A stretch of 64,000 nt of DNA, taken from NCBI GenBank assembly GCA_050258035.1, contig JBLMYA010000075.1:1-64000 (forward strand). Reading direction: 5' to 3'. Within the stretch, counting starts at the first letter, position 1; every line of letters starts with the position of its first letter. The notes beneath the pieces were generated by a model. The model did not search any database. It was not told where the DNA came from and saw nothing but the letters and a program-made list of their open reading frames with translations. The stretch comes from DATBLE01 sp050258035 (GTDB taxonomy: Bacteria; Actinomycetota; Thermoleophilia; Gaiellales; Gaiellaceae). This document shows positions 31,144 through 39,047 of this stretch, one piece after another. The position numbers and the translations under genes were made by a program.

Positions 31144-32964
31144 GTGCCGGCCCTCGTCGACACGACCATCCGCCTGCTGGGGCAGGAGCCGCTCGCGCCG
31201 GTCATGCCCACCTCCGCGCAGCTCGACCTGGCGGGCATCCTCGACGGCGCCGGGTTCGCCTACCTCGAGGTCTCCGGTGGAGGCTGCTTCGACTCGGCGG
31301 TCAAGCGGGGCCTGGAGAGCCCGTGGGAGCGGATCCGCGCGCTCCGTGCCCGCACGAAGACACCGCTGGCGCTCGCGCTCCGCGGCCGGTTCCTGGTCGG
31401 CTCGCGGCCGGTGGGGGGCGACTTCGTCCGACGCTTCGTCGCCACCGCGGCCGAGAGCGGGATCGACGTCTTCCGCCTCCACGACCCGCTCAACGACGTC
31501 TCGAACCTCCTCGAGGCGAGCGAGGCGATCAAGGCGGCCGAGCGCGAGTTCGACGCAGGACTGGTCTACAGCCCCGGCCCCTCGGGCGAGACCGCGGCCC
31601 TCGTCGCCCAGGCCGAGCGGCTCCCCGAGCTGGGCGCGGCACGCGTCCTGGTCCACGACCCCTCCGGGTCGCTCGAGCCGCATCGCGTGCGCGAGCTCGT
31701 CGAGGCGGTCCGGGAGGCGAGCAACCTCCCCGTCGGCGTGTACTGCCAGGGAGCGGGGGGCGGGGCGCTCGCCGCGGCGATCGAGGCGGCGCGCGCCGGC
31801 GCCGACCTGATCGCGACCGCGGTCTACCCGGTCGCGCTCGTCCTCCACCGAGCCTCGGGCGAGGCGGTCGCCGGCACGCTCGGCGGCCTCGGCTTCGACA
31901 CCGGGGTGGCCCCCGACACGCTCTGGCAGGCGTCCGACCTCGTCGACGAGCACATCAGCGACGAGCCGGTCGTCCCGCTCGCCCCGCGGATCGCGACCCG
32001 CGCGGCCGAGCACAGCCTTCCGCCGGGGCTCGTCGCGGCGATCGACCTGCACCTGCGGACGCAGGGCGCCGGCGACCGGCTCGACGAGGTGATCGCCGAG
32101 CTCGAGGCGATCCGCGCCGAGGCGGGATCCCCGCCGCTGGCGCCGCCGATCGGCCAGGTGCTCGCCTCGCAGGCGCTCGTGCACGTCCTTGCGGCCGAGC
32201 GGTACCAGACGGTCGTCGACGAGCTGCGCGCCCTGCTCGAGGGCGGGTTCGGGACACCGCCGGCGGAGATCTCGCCCACGGTGCGGCGGGCGGTCTCGCT
32301 GCTGTCGGACGGCGCCCCGGCCGTCGACCTGCCCGATCTCGACGAGGTGAAGGCCCGCTACTCGGGTCTGGCCTCGAGCGAGGAGGAGCTGCTCTTGCTC
32401 GCGCTCTTCGGCGACGACGCCGAGCCGCTCCTGCGAACGATCCGCGGACGGGGCACGCAGGGGTCGCTCGAGGGAATCGGCGTGGACGCGAGCCGGGCCG
32501 AGCGCATCCGCGAGATCGTCCGGATCGTCCAGGATTCGGGGGTCGGTGAGGTGACGATCGAGGACGCCGGTCTGCGCGTGACCGTCCGGAGGACGCCCGA
32601 GGCGGCCGAGGGGCTGGTCGCCTCCGCGCCCGCCCCGCAGGCTCCGAGCCCGGAGGAGGAGACGACCGCCGCAGCACCGGCGGCCCCCCCGCTGGACCCT
32701 GCGACGATCCGGGTCGAGGCGCCGATGGTCGGCACGTTCTACCGGGCGTCTTCGCCCGGTGCGCCGCCCTTCGTCCAGGAGGGCGACGTGGTCGGGGTCG
32801 GGCAGACGCTCTGCATCCTGGAGGCCATGAAGCTGATGAACGAGGTCAAAGCCGAGCAGGAGGGCATCGTCAGGCGCATCCACCCCGAGAACGGCCAGCC
32901 CGTCGAGTACGGGCAGCTCCTGTTGGAGCTCGACCCGGTCAACGGCCGCCCCCCCGGTCTTTGA
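31144..32964 (+). CDS. Carboxyltransferase-like domain fused to biotin carboxyl carrier protein
   Basis: A 606-residue protein. Residues 1 to about 420 align in order with the carboxyltransferase of oxaloacetate decarboxylase alpha and pyruvate carboxylase (GGGCFDSAVKRGLESPWER, LRGRFLVGSRP, GIDVFRLHDPLNDVSNL). The catalytic features are missing: RDAHQS is RLLGQE (11-15), the carbamylated Lys site IKDMxG is VHDPSG (His171), and the metal HxH is Tyr200-Cys-Gln202. An AccB-like segment follows (about 440-480), then an Ala/Pro linker and a biotinyl domain with EAMKLMNEV, biotin on Lys563. accC is next. It likely works as the BCCP of an acyl-CoA carboxylase, with the CT-like part structural. The role of that part is inference. 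Confidence 0.85.
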   Translation: MPALVDTTIRLLGQEPLAPVMPTSAQLDLAGILDGAGFAYLEVSGGGCFDSAVKRGLESPWERIRALRARTKTPLALALRGRFLVGSRPVGGDFVRRFVATAAESGIDVFRLHDPLNDVSNLLEASEAIKAAEREFDAGLVYSPGPSGETAALVAQAERLPELGAARVLVHDPSGSLEPHRVRELVEAVREASNLPVGVYCQGAGGGALAAAIEAARAGADLIATAVYPVALVLHRASGEAVAGTLGGLGFDTGVAPDTLWQASDLVDEHISDEPVVPLAPRIATRAAEHSLPPGLVAAIDLHLRTQGAGDRLDEVIAELEAIRAEAGSPPLAPPIGQVLASQALVHVLAAERYQTVVDELRALLEGGFGTPPAEISPTVRRAVSLLSDGAPAVDLPDLDEVKARYSGLASSEEELLLLALFGDDAEPLLRTIRGRGTQGSLEGIGVDASRAERIREIVRIVQDSGVGEVTIEDAGLRVTVRRTPEAAEGLVASAPAPQAPSPEEETTAAAPAAPPLDPATIRVEAPMVGTFYRASSPGAPPFVQEGDVVGVGQTLCILEAMKLMNEVKAEQEGIVRRIHPENGQPVEYGQLLLELDPVNGRPPGL

Positions 32965-32965
32965 C

Positions 32966-32990
32966 GTGGGGGCACCCATGGTTCCCCAAC
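32966..32990. repeat. Intergenic hairpin between BCCP fusion and accC
   Basis: GTGGGGGCACC-CAT-GGTTCCCCAAC pairs with two mismatches. It lies just past the stop in a 130-base gap before accC. The CACCCATGG core recalls the hairpins at 4724 and 18929. Confidence 0.4.
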
Positions 32991-33094
32991 GGGGCCTCTC
33001 CTTCGGCACGCCTGACCGGCCGCTCCTGCGCTCCGGCGAGAGCGCGGTCTCGCCTCCGCGCGCGAGCGCCACGTCGCCGAAAAACGGCTGACCC

Positions 33095-34429
33095 GTGTTC
33101 ACGCGCGTTCTGGTCGCCAACCGAGGTGAGATCGCTGTCCGCGTCATCCGTGCGCTCCACGAGCTCGGGATCGAGGCGGTGGCGATCTACTCGACGGCCG
33201 ACGCGGAGGCGTTGCACGTGCAGCTGGCCGACCGTGCAGTCTGTGTCGGGCCGCCGCCGCCGGGAGCGAGCTACCTGAACGTTTCCTCGGTGGTCGCCGC
33301 GGCCGAGACGACCGGCTGCCAGGCGGTCCACCCCGGGTACGGATTCCTCTCCGAGCGGCCGGACTTCGTCCGCGCCTGCACGGAGAACGACCTCGTCTTC
33401 ATCGGTCCCGGCGCAGAGGTCATGGCGCGGATGGGCGACAAGGTGCAGGCGAAGATCGCGATGCGTGAGGCCGGCGTCCCGCTCGTCCTCGGCACGGAGG
33501 GGGCGACGACGCTCGCGCAGGCGCGCGAGCTCGCGCCCGAGATCGGCTTTCCGATTCTCCTCAAGGCGGCCGCCGGGGGCGGGGGTCGGGGGATGCGGCT
33601 GGTCTCGTCCGCCGCCGAGCTCGACGACGCCTTCGCGACCGCCTCCGCCGAGGCGGACGCGGCCTTCGGCGACGGGAGCCTCTACCTCGAGAAGGCCCTC
33701 GTTCCCGCCCGCCACGTCGAGATCCAGGTGCTCGCCGACGCGGACGGCGGCGTGCTCACCCTCGGCGAGCGCGAATGCTCGATCCAGCGCCGACACCAGA
33801 AGCTGATCGAGGAGTCGCCTTCGCCTGCGCTCTCGCCCGACCTGCGCGAGGAGATGGAGGCGGCCGCCGAGCGCGCGTGCGTCGCGACCGGGTACACGAA
33901 CGCCGGCACGCTCGAGTTCCTCGTCGGCCCCGAGGGGTCCTTCGCCTTCATCGAGCTGAACGCCCGCCTCCAGGTCGAGCATCCGGTCACGGAGTTCGTC
34001 ACGGGAATCGACATCGTCCGCGAGCAGCTCCGCGTCGCGGCAGGCGAACGGCTCGCAGCAACCGGCCGCGCTCCGCGCTCGGGACACGCGATCGAGATCC
34101 GGATCAACGCGGAGGATCCCGACCGCGACTTCACTCCCTCACCGGGCCGGATCGAGCGGCTGCGCGTCCCCGGCGGGCCGGGGGTCAGGCTCGACACCCA
34201 CGTCGGGCCGGGCAGCACGATTCCGCCGATGTACGACTCGCTGATCGGGAAGCTGATCGTCTGGGACGTCGACCGGCCGGCAGCCATCCGCCGCTGCCTG
34301 CGGGCCCTGGGAGAGCTCGAGGTGGACGGGATCGCCACAACGCGCAACTTCGCCCGGGACGTCTTGCGAAGCGAGGCGTTCGCGAGCGGCGAGTACACGA
34401 CCTCGTTCGTCGACGAGCACGGCCGATGA
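33095..34429 (+). CDS. accC: Biotin carboxylase
   Basis: A 444-residue ATP-grasp enzyme that carboxylates biotin on the carrier protein. Signature parts are VLVANRGEIAVRVIRA, HPGYGFLSE, the glycine loop AAAGGGGRGMR, ECSIQRRHQKLIEE and the catalytic ELNARLQVEHPVTE. It acts on Lys563 of the carrier encoded upstream. No accA/accD or other carboxyltransferase beta subunit is in the window. The GTG start has no evident Shine-Dalgarno, and its stop overlaps nusB (ATGA). Confidence 0.96.
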   Translation: MFTRVLVANRGEIAVRVIRALHELGIEAVAIYSTADAEALHVQLADRAVCVGPPPPGASYLNVSSVVAAAETTGCQAVHPGYGFLSERPDFVRACTENDLVFIGPGAEVMARMGDKVQAKIAMREAGVPLVLGTEGATTLAQARELAPEIGFPILLKAAAGGGGRGMRLVSSAAELDDAFATASAEADAAFGDGSLYLEKALVPARHVEIQVLADADGGVLTLGERECSIQRRHQKLIEESPSPALSPDLREEMEAAAERACVATGYTNAGTLEFLVGPEGSFAFIELNARLQVEHPVTEFVTGIDIVREQLRVAAGERLAATGRAPRSGHAIEIRINAEDPDRDFTPSPGRIERLRVPGGPGVRLDTHVGPGSTIPPMYDSLIGKLIVWDVDRPAAIRRCLRALGELEVDGIATTRNFARDVLRSEAFASGEYTTSFVDEHGR

Positions 34430-34809
34430 CCCTGTCCCGGCGCGGAGCCCGGCGCACGGCGCTGTTCCTCCTCTACCAGTGGGACCTCACCGGGCAGCCG
34501 CTCGGGACGAACTACGAGGGCGAGATCGACGACTTCGCGCGCACGCTCGCCGAGTCGGTGGCCGCGCACGCGGAGGAGCTCGACGCCCGGATCTCGGCCG
34601 TCTCCGGGGACTGGCCCGCGGGCCAGCTCGGCACGCTCGAGCGGAACATCCTTCGGATCGGCATCCGCGAGCTCGATGAAGGTACGGTGCCCCTCGAGGT
34701 GGTGATCGACGAGGCGGTCACGCTGGCGAAGCGATACGCGTCCGAGGATGCGGGGCGACTCGTGAACGGGATCCTCGGCGCGGTTGCCAGGGGCAGGGAT
34801 GCCGCATGA
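34426..34809 (+). CDS. nusB: Transcription antitermination factor NusB
   Basis: A 127-residue all-helical RNA-binding protein that acts with NusE/S10 at boxA of rRNA transcripts. Conserved parts are SRRGARRTALFLLYQWDLTG at the N-terminus, DWPAGQLGTLERNILRIGIREL and VPLEVVIDEAVTLAKRYASEDAGRLVNGILG. The start overlaps accC and the stop overlaps the xseB-like gene, in keeping with the common efp-acc-nusB arrangement. Confidence 0.96.
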   Translation: MTLSRRGARRTALFLLYQWDLTGQPLGTNYEGEIDDFARTLAESVAAHAEELDARISAVSGDWPAGQLGTLERNILRIGIRELDEGTVPLEVVIDEAVTLAKRYASEDAGRLVNGILGAVARGRDAA

Positions 34810-34973
34810 GCCTCGAGGAGAAGGTCGAGCGGCTCGAGGAGCTCCGGCGTAGGCTGGAGGCGTGCGAGTCGCTCGAGGACGCGGTCGACCTCCTGGCCGA
34901 GTTCGACGCGGCCGCCAAGGATCTGATCGAGGCGATCGACGCGGCGAAGCGCGAGAGCGATGCACAGCCCTGA
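34806..34973 (+). CDS. xseB: Exonuclease VII small subunit-like protein
   Basis: A 55-residue helical protein. VERLEELRRRLEACESLEDAVDLLAEF followed by another amphipathic helix matches the short XseB family, whose subunits wrap the XseA coiled coil to form exonuclease VII for single-stranded DNA. It is shorter than E. coli XseB (80 residues). The large subunit gene xseA, usually adjacent, is not in the window. ATG overlaps the nusB stop, and the polyprenyl synthase gene starts inside it. Confidence 0.65.
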   Translation: MSLEEKVERLEELRRRLEACESLEDAVDLLAEFDAAAKDLIEAIDAAKRESDAQP

Positions 34974-35730
34974 GGAGCTGAAGGAGCTCGTCGAGGAGGC
35001 CCTGGAGCGGCTCGAGCTGTGGCCCGAGCTCCACGGTCAGGCCGAGTCCGTCGGCTACGCGCTCGAGATGGGCGGGAAGCGGATCCGCCCGGTGATCACG
35101 CTCGCGGTGGGGGAGGCGCTGGACGAGGAGCCGGAGCAGGTGATGCCCGCCGCGCTCGCGCTCGAGCTCGTCCACAACTTCTCGCTCGTCCACGACGACC
35201 TCCCGGCGCTCGACAACGACAGCGAGCGGCGCGGCAAGCCGAGCGTGTGGAGCGTCCACGGAGAGGGCAAGGCGCTGCTCGCCGGGGACGCGCTCCTTGC
35301 GGAGGCCTTCCGGCTCGCCTGCTCGTATCCGAGCCCGACCGTCGGCCGGGAGCTCGCCGAGGCGACGCTGGGGATGATCGGCGGCCAGTACCTCGACACG
35401 ATGGAGCCGGGCACCGACCTGGAGACGGTGCACCGCCTGAAGACCGGCCGTCTCTTCTACGCCTCGGTCGGCCTCGCGCTGTGCGCCGTGCACCTGCCGC
35501 GAGAGGAGCAGGGCCCCTGGCGCGACTTCGCCGACGAGCTGGGGATGCTCTTCCAGGTCGTCGACGACATCCTCGACGAGGACGGCTACGTGCTGGTGGA
35601 AGGTGTCGAGGCGGCCCGCTCGCGCGCGAACCTCGCCGCCGAGCGCGCGCTGGCGATGCTGCTGGAGATCCCGGCCGACACGTCGGTCCTGGCCGGGATC
35701 GTCAACGGGCTCGCCGTCCGTACCTTCTAG
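34960..35730 (+). CDS. ispA: Polyprenyl (farnesyl/geranylgeranyl-type) diphosphate synthase
   Basis: A 256-residue trans-prenyltransferase. GGKRIRPV, the first Asp-rich motif VHDDLPALDND and the second, VVDDILDEDG, are present, with LLAGDALLAEAF and KTGRLFYASV between. It condenses IPP with allylic diphosphates. The stretch GKTAGKD...KATYP that normally follows the second Asp motif is absent, and the protein is about 40 residues short, so chain length and efficiency are uncertain. The start lies inside the xseB-like gene. No dxs gene follows, unlike in many relatives. Confidence 0.85.
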   Translation: MHSPEELKELVEEALERLELWPELHGQAESVGYALEMGGKRIRPVITLAVGEALDEEPEQVMPAALALELVHNFSLVHDDLPALDNDSERRGKPSVWSVHGEGKALLAGDALLAEAFRLACSYPSPTVGRELAEATLGMIGGQYLDTMEPGTDLETVHRLKTGRLFYASVGLALCAVHLPREEQGPWRDFADELGMLFQVVDDILDEDGYVLVEGVEAARSRANLAAERALAMLLEIPADTSVLAGIVNGLAVRTF

Positions 35731-35745
35731 TCTGATCGCCTCGCG

Positions 35746-35764
35746 GGCCGGGCGAAGCCCGGCC
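35746..35764. terminator. Hairpin after the polyprenyl synthase gene
   Basis: A perfect 8-bp stem GGCCGGGC/GCCCGGCC with loop GAA, 15 bases past the stop. No T-tract follows. It probably ends the accC-to-ispA transcript, since tlyA has its own -10. Confidence 0.5.
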
Positions 35765-35870
35765 GCCCGCGCGCACGCCGCGCGGACGGATGCCGGGGCC
35801 GAAGGAGCCCGAAGGCGCCACGGCCGTCGCGAACGCCCCCTTGCCGGTGCCCGGTGGAGTCGACACGCAC

Positions 35871-35876
35871 TACCGT
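35871..35876 (+). promoter_or_regulatory. -10 element (TACCGT) of the tlyA operon
   Basis: TACCGT ends seven bases before ATG 35884, with no Shine-Dalgarno between. Confidence 0.5.
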
Positions 35877-35883
35877 TCCTGCC

Positions 35884-36651
35884 ATGGCGAAGCGACGCCT
35901 GGATCTCCTCCTCGTCGAGCGCGGGCTCGCGGAGTCGCGGGCGCAGGCGCAGGCTCTGATCCTGGCCGGGCTCGTGCCGGGCCACGCCAAGGCGGGGGAT
36001 CAGGTCGACGAGGACGAGGAGCTCGCGGTCGAGCGCGGGCCGCGGTTCGTCTCGAGAGGAGGCGAGAAGCTCGCGCACGCCCTGGACGCGCTCGGGGTCG
36101 ACCCGGCCGGCCTCGACTGCCTCGACGTCGGCGCCTCGACGGGCGGGTTCACCGACGTCCTCCTCCAGCGCGGCGCGGCCCGCGTGATCGCGCTCGACGT
36201 CGGATACGGGCAGCTCCACCCGAAGCTGCGTGACGACCCGCGCGTCACCGTTCTCGAGCGGGTGAACGCCCGTGAGCTGGCCGAGCTGCCGTTCGCGCCG
36301 CAGCTCGTCACCTGTGACGTCTCGTTCATCTCCGTCCGGAAGGCGCTGCCGCCGGCGCTCGCGCTGGCCGCGCCCGGATGGCAGGCCGTGGTGCTGGTGA
36401 AGCCCCAGTTCGAGGCGGGTCGGGGCGAGGTCGGCAAGGGCGGCGTCGTCACCTCGCGCGCAACGCGAACGAGAGTGGCACGAGAGGTCGCAGGAGAGGC
36501 TCCCGGTTGGGATGCGCAGGTCGCAGGCGTCGTAGACTCGGGGCTGCCCGGCCCGAAGGGAAACCGTGAGCTCTTCCTCCACCTCGTCCACCGCCCCGGA
36601 GCCAGCCTCCCGGGCAACCTCGACAGCTGGATCGATGCCGCCGTCGTCTGA
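35884..36651 (+). CDS. tlyA: TlyA family rRNA (cytidine-2'-O)-methyltransferase
   Basis: A 255-residue protein with an N-terminal S4 RNA-binding domain (RRLDLLLVERGLAESRAQAQ) and an FtsJ-like methyltransferase domain (VSRGGEKLAHALD, LDVGASTGGFTDVLLQRGAARVIALDVGYGQ, VLVKPQFEAG, GPKGNRE). TlyA methylates 16S and 23S rRNA and in mycobacteria gives capreomycin sensitivity. ATG 35884 is chosen because the S4 domain begins there and a -10 lies seven bases upstream; the longer in-frame start adds only non-conserved residues. It overlaps nadK. Confidence 0.93.
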   Translation: MAKRRLDLLLVERGLAESRAQAQALILAGLVPGHAKAGDQVDEDEELAVERGPRFVSRGGEKLAHALDALGVDPAGLDCLDVGASTGGFTDVLLQRGAARVIALDVGYGQLHPKLRDDPRVTVLERVNARELAELPFAPQLVTCDVSFISVRKALPPALALAAPGWQAVVLVKPQFEAGRGEVGKGGVVTSRATRTRVAREVAGEAPGWDAQVAGVVDSGLPGPKGNRELFLHLVHRPGASLPGNLDSWIDAAVV

Positions 36652-37429
36652 GACGGTGCGGCGGGTCGCGGTCGTCGCCCACGGCGACCCGAAGGTGATC
36701 GCGGAGGCGTGTTCGCGCGTGGACGCGATCGCCGCCGCTGCCGGTGCCGAGGTCGTCGAGGGCGACGACGTCGACCTCGCCGTCGTGCTCGGCGGCGACG
36801 GGACGATGTTGCGCGCGCTGCACCGGTTTCTCGGGACGCCGGTTCCGGTGCTCGGCGTCAACTTCGGCCGGGTCGGCTTCCTGTCGGCGATGACCCCGGC
36901 CGGAATGGAGGAGGGCCTCGCGCGGGCGCTGGCGGGCGAGCGGCGCGTGGTCGAGCTCCCGACGCTCGACGTGGACGTCGACGGAACCGCGGCGTGCGCG
37001 ATCAACGACGTCGTCTGCGCGACCTCGAAGATCGGCAGGATGGTCGAGCTCGCCTGGGCGGTCGGCGGGGAGGACCTCGGCGTCCTGCCGTGCGACGGCG
37101 TGATCTGCGCCAGCGCCACCGGCTCGACCGCGTACAACCTCTCCAGCGGGGGCCCGGTGCTGGTCTGGGGGCTGGACGCGATGGCGGTGACGTTCGTGTC
37201 TCCCCACTCGCTGCACGCGCGTCCGCTCGTCGTTCCGCGCGGCCTGGAGCTCGTCGTCTGCAACGAGACGCGCAACCACACCGCGGAGGTGATCGCAGAC
37301 GGGATGGCGATCGGAGAGCTCCCGCCCGGCCGACGGGCGGCGGTGCGGCTGGGGGAGCGGAGGTCGCTCCTTGCGCTCCTCCCCGAGATGACGTTCTTCC
37401 ATCGGTACCGCGAGACCTTTGCTTCGTAG
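36635..37429 (+). CDS. nadK: NAD kinase
   Basis: A 264-residue kinase that makes NADP from NAD using ATP or polyphosphate. The GGDGTMLRALH motif with catalytic Asp, FGRVGFLSA, and the diglyceride-kinase-like CASATGSTAYNLSSGGP are all present, as is the late HSLHARPLVVP. ATG 36635 lies inside tlyA; a GTG at 36656 is an alternative. The tlyA-nadK-recN order is conserved among Actinomycetota. Its end overlaps recN by 11 bases. Confidence 0.94.
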   Translation: MPPSSETVRRVAVVAHGDPKVIAEACSRVDAIAAAAGAEVVEGDDVDLAVVLGGDGTMLRALHRFLGTPVPVLGVNFGRVGFLSAMTPAGMEEGLARALAGERRVVELPTLDVDVDGTAACAINDVVCATSKIGRMVELAWAVGGEDLGVLPCDGVICASATGSTAYNLSSGGPVLVWGLDAMAVTFVSPHSLHARPLVVPRGLELVVCNETRNHTAEVIADGMAIGELPPGRRAAVRLGERRSLLALLPEMTFFHRYRETFAS

Positions 37430-39047
37430 CCTCCGGATCGAGAACCTCGTCCTGATCCGCAAGGCGGAGCTGTCGTTCGCGCCGGGCCTGAACGCGATCA
37501 CCGGCGAGACCGGTGCCGGCAAGACGATCCTCGCGCAGGCGATCGGGCTGCTGCTCGGGGCAAAGGGCGACTCCGGCGACGTCGGCGCCGGCGGCGCGGA
37601 CGCGTACGTCGAGGCCGAGTTCGACCTTCCCGAGGGGCTGCTCGACGAGGAGCAGTTCGAATCGCTGGGCGAGCTGCGTCCCGACGGCGAGGAAGGAGTC
37701 GTCCTCGCCCGCAGGATCTCCGCGGAGGGGCGGACGCGCGCCTATGCGTGGGGACGCAGCGCTGCCCGCGACGACGTCGCCGCCCTCGGCGAGCGGCTCC
37801 TGGCGATGTCCGGCCAGTTCGAGCAGCGCCGGCTCGCACGGCCGTCATACCAGCTCGCCGTGCTCGACTCGTTCTGCGGCGACGACCAGCTCCGCCGGCG
37901 GGCGAACGCGCGCGCGGCGTGGCGCGAGCTGACCACCGCGCGCAACCGGTATCTCGAGCTCACGCGGGATGTTGCAGCTGCCGAGGCGCGGCTCCGCGAG
38001 CTCCGCGCGCTCGTCGAGGACACGGAGGGGATGGAGGCCGGCCACGAGGAGGCGCTCAGGGAGGAGCGCGAGCGGCTGCGGCATCTCACCGAGCTGGTGG
38101 AGGGCACCGCCTCCGCCGCCGAGGCGCTCGACCCGGAGGACGGAGAGGGCGCCGCCGGGCTCTCCGCTGCCGCGCAGCGCTCGCTGACCCCCGTCGAGCG
38201 GCTGGCTCCCGAGCTCCAGAAGGCGGCCGACGAGCTCCGGGACGCCGAGGTCCGACTCCGCGAGACGGCCAGCGCGCTCCGGTCCTTCCTGACGGTGCTC
38301 GAGGCCGATCCGGACCGGCTGGACCAGGTGGAATCCGAGCTCGACCGGATCGCCGACGCACGCCGGCGGTTCCGGTGCGAGTCGTTCGAGGAGCTGCTCG
38401 CCGCGGCGGCCGCTGCGAAAGCCGAGCTGGACGCCGCCGGGCAGGGCCGAGACCCAGTCCGTGCCGCCGAGAACGCGTTACGCCAGGCGGAGCGGCGCGC
38501 GGAGGAGCTGGCGGTGGAGCTCAGGACGGCCCGGACACAGGCGGTGCGGCCGTTCGCGGAGGCGGTCGCATCGGAGCTCCGAGGGATGGGAATGGGCGGC
38601 GGCGAGTTCCAGGTCGACCTGCGCGAGCGCGAGCCGGGGGCGACCGGGGCCGACGAGGCCGTGTTCCTGATCCGTCCCAACCCCGGGCTGTCGTTCGCGC
38701 CGGTCGCCGAGACGGCGTCCGGGGGGGAGCTCTCGCGGGTCGCGCTGGCGATCGCGGCGGTCGGCGGCGGCGAGACGATGGTCTTCGACGAGATCGACGC
38801 CGGCATCGGCGGGACGACGGCGCACGGAGTGGCCGAGACGCTCACCCGGCTCGCCGACCGCGCCCAGGTGATCACGATCACCCACCTCCCGCAGATCGCC
38901 ACGCGCGCCGACCGTCATTTCCGGGTCGAGAAGGTGCCCGGCGACCCGACGCATACGCAGATCCAGGAGCTCGGTTCCGACGAGCGGAGAGCGGAGATCG
39001 AGCGTATGCTCGGCGGCCGGGAGTTTCTCGCCACCCTCGACACATGA
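37419..39047 (+). CDS. recN: DNA repair protein RecN
   Basis: A 542-residue SMC-like ATPase for double-strand break repair. Walker A is TGETGAGKT, then two long coiled-coil arms (about 150-210 and 255-390), signature ASGGELSRVALAI and Walker B MVFDEIDAGIGGTTA, with VITITHLPQIATRAD near the end. The TTG start lies in nadK (FASxLRSLRIENLVL begins the family) and the stop overlaps steA by four bases. Confidence 0.95.
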   Translation: MLRSLRIENLVLIRKAELSFAPGLNAITGETGAGKTILAQAIGLLLGAKGDSGDVGAGGADAYVEAEFDLPEGLLDEEQFESLGELRPDGEEGVVLARRISAEGRTRAYAWGRSAARDDVAALGERLLAMSGQFEQRRLARPSYQLAVLDSFCGDDQLRRRANARAAWRELTTARNRYLELTRDVAAAEARLRELRALVEDTEGMEAGHEEALREERERLRHLTELVEGTASAAEALDPEDGEGAAGLSAAAQRSLTPVERLAPELQKAADELRDAEVRLRETASALRSFLTVLEADPDRLDQVESELDRIADARRRFRCESFEELLAAAAAAKAELDAAGQGRDPVRAAENALRQAERRAEELAVELRTARTQAVRPFAEAVASELRGMGMGGGEFQVDLREREPGATGADEAVFLIRPNPGLSFAPVAETASGGELSRVALAIAAVGGGETMVFDEIDAGIGGTTAHGVAETLTRLADRAQVITITHLPQIATRADRHFRVEKVPGDPTHTQIQELGSDERRAEIERMLGGREFLATLDT

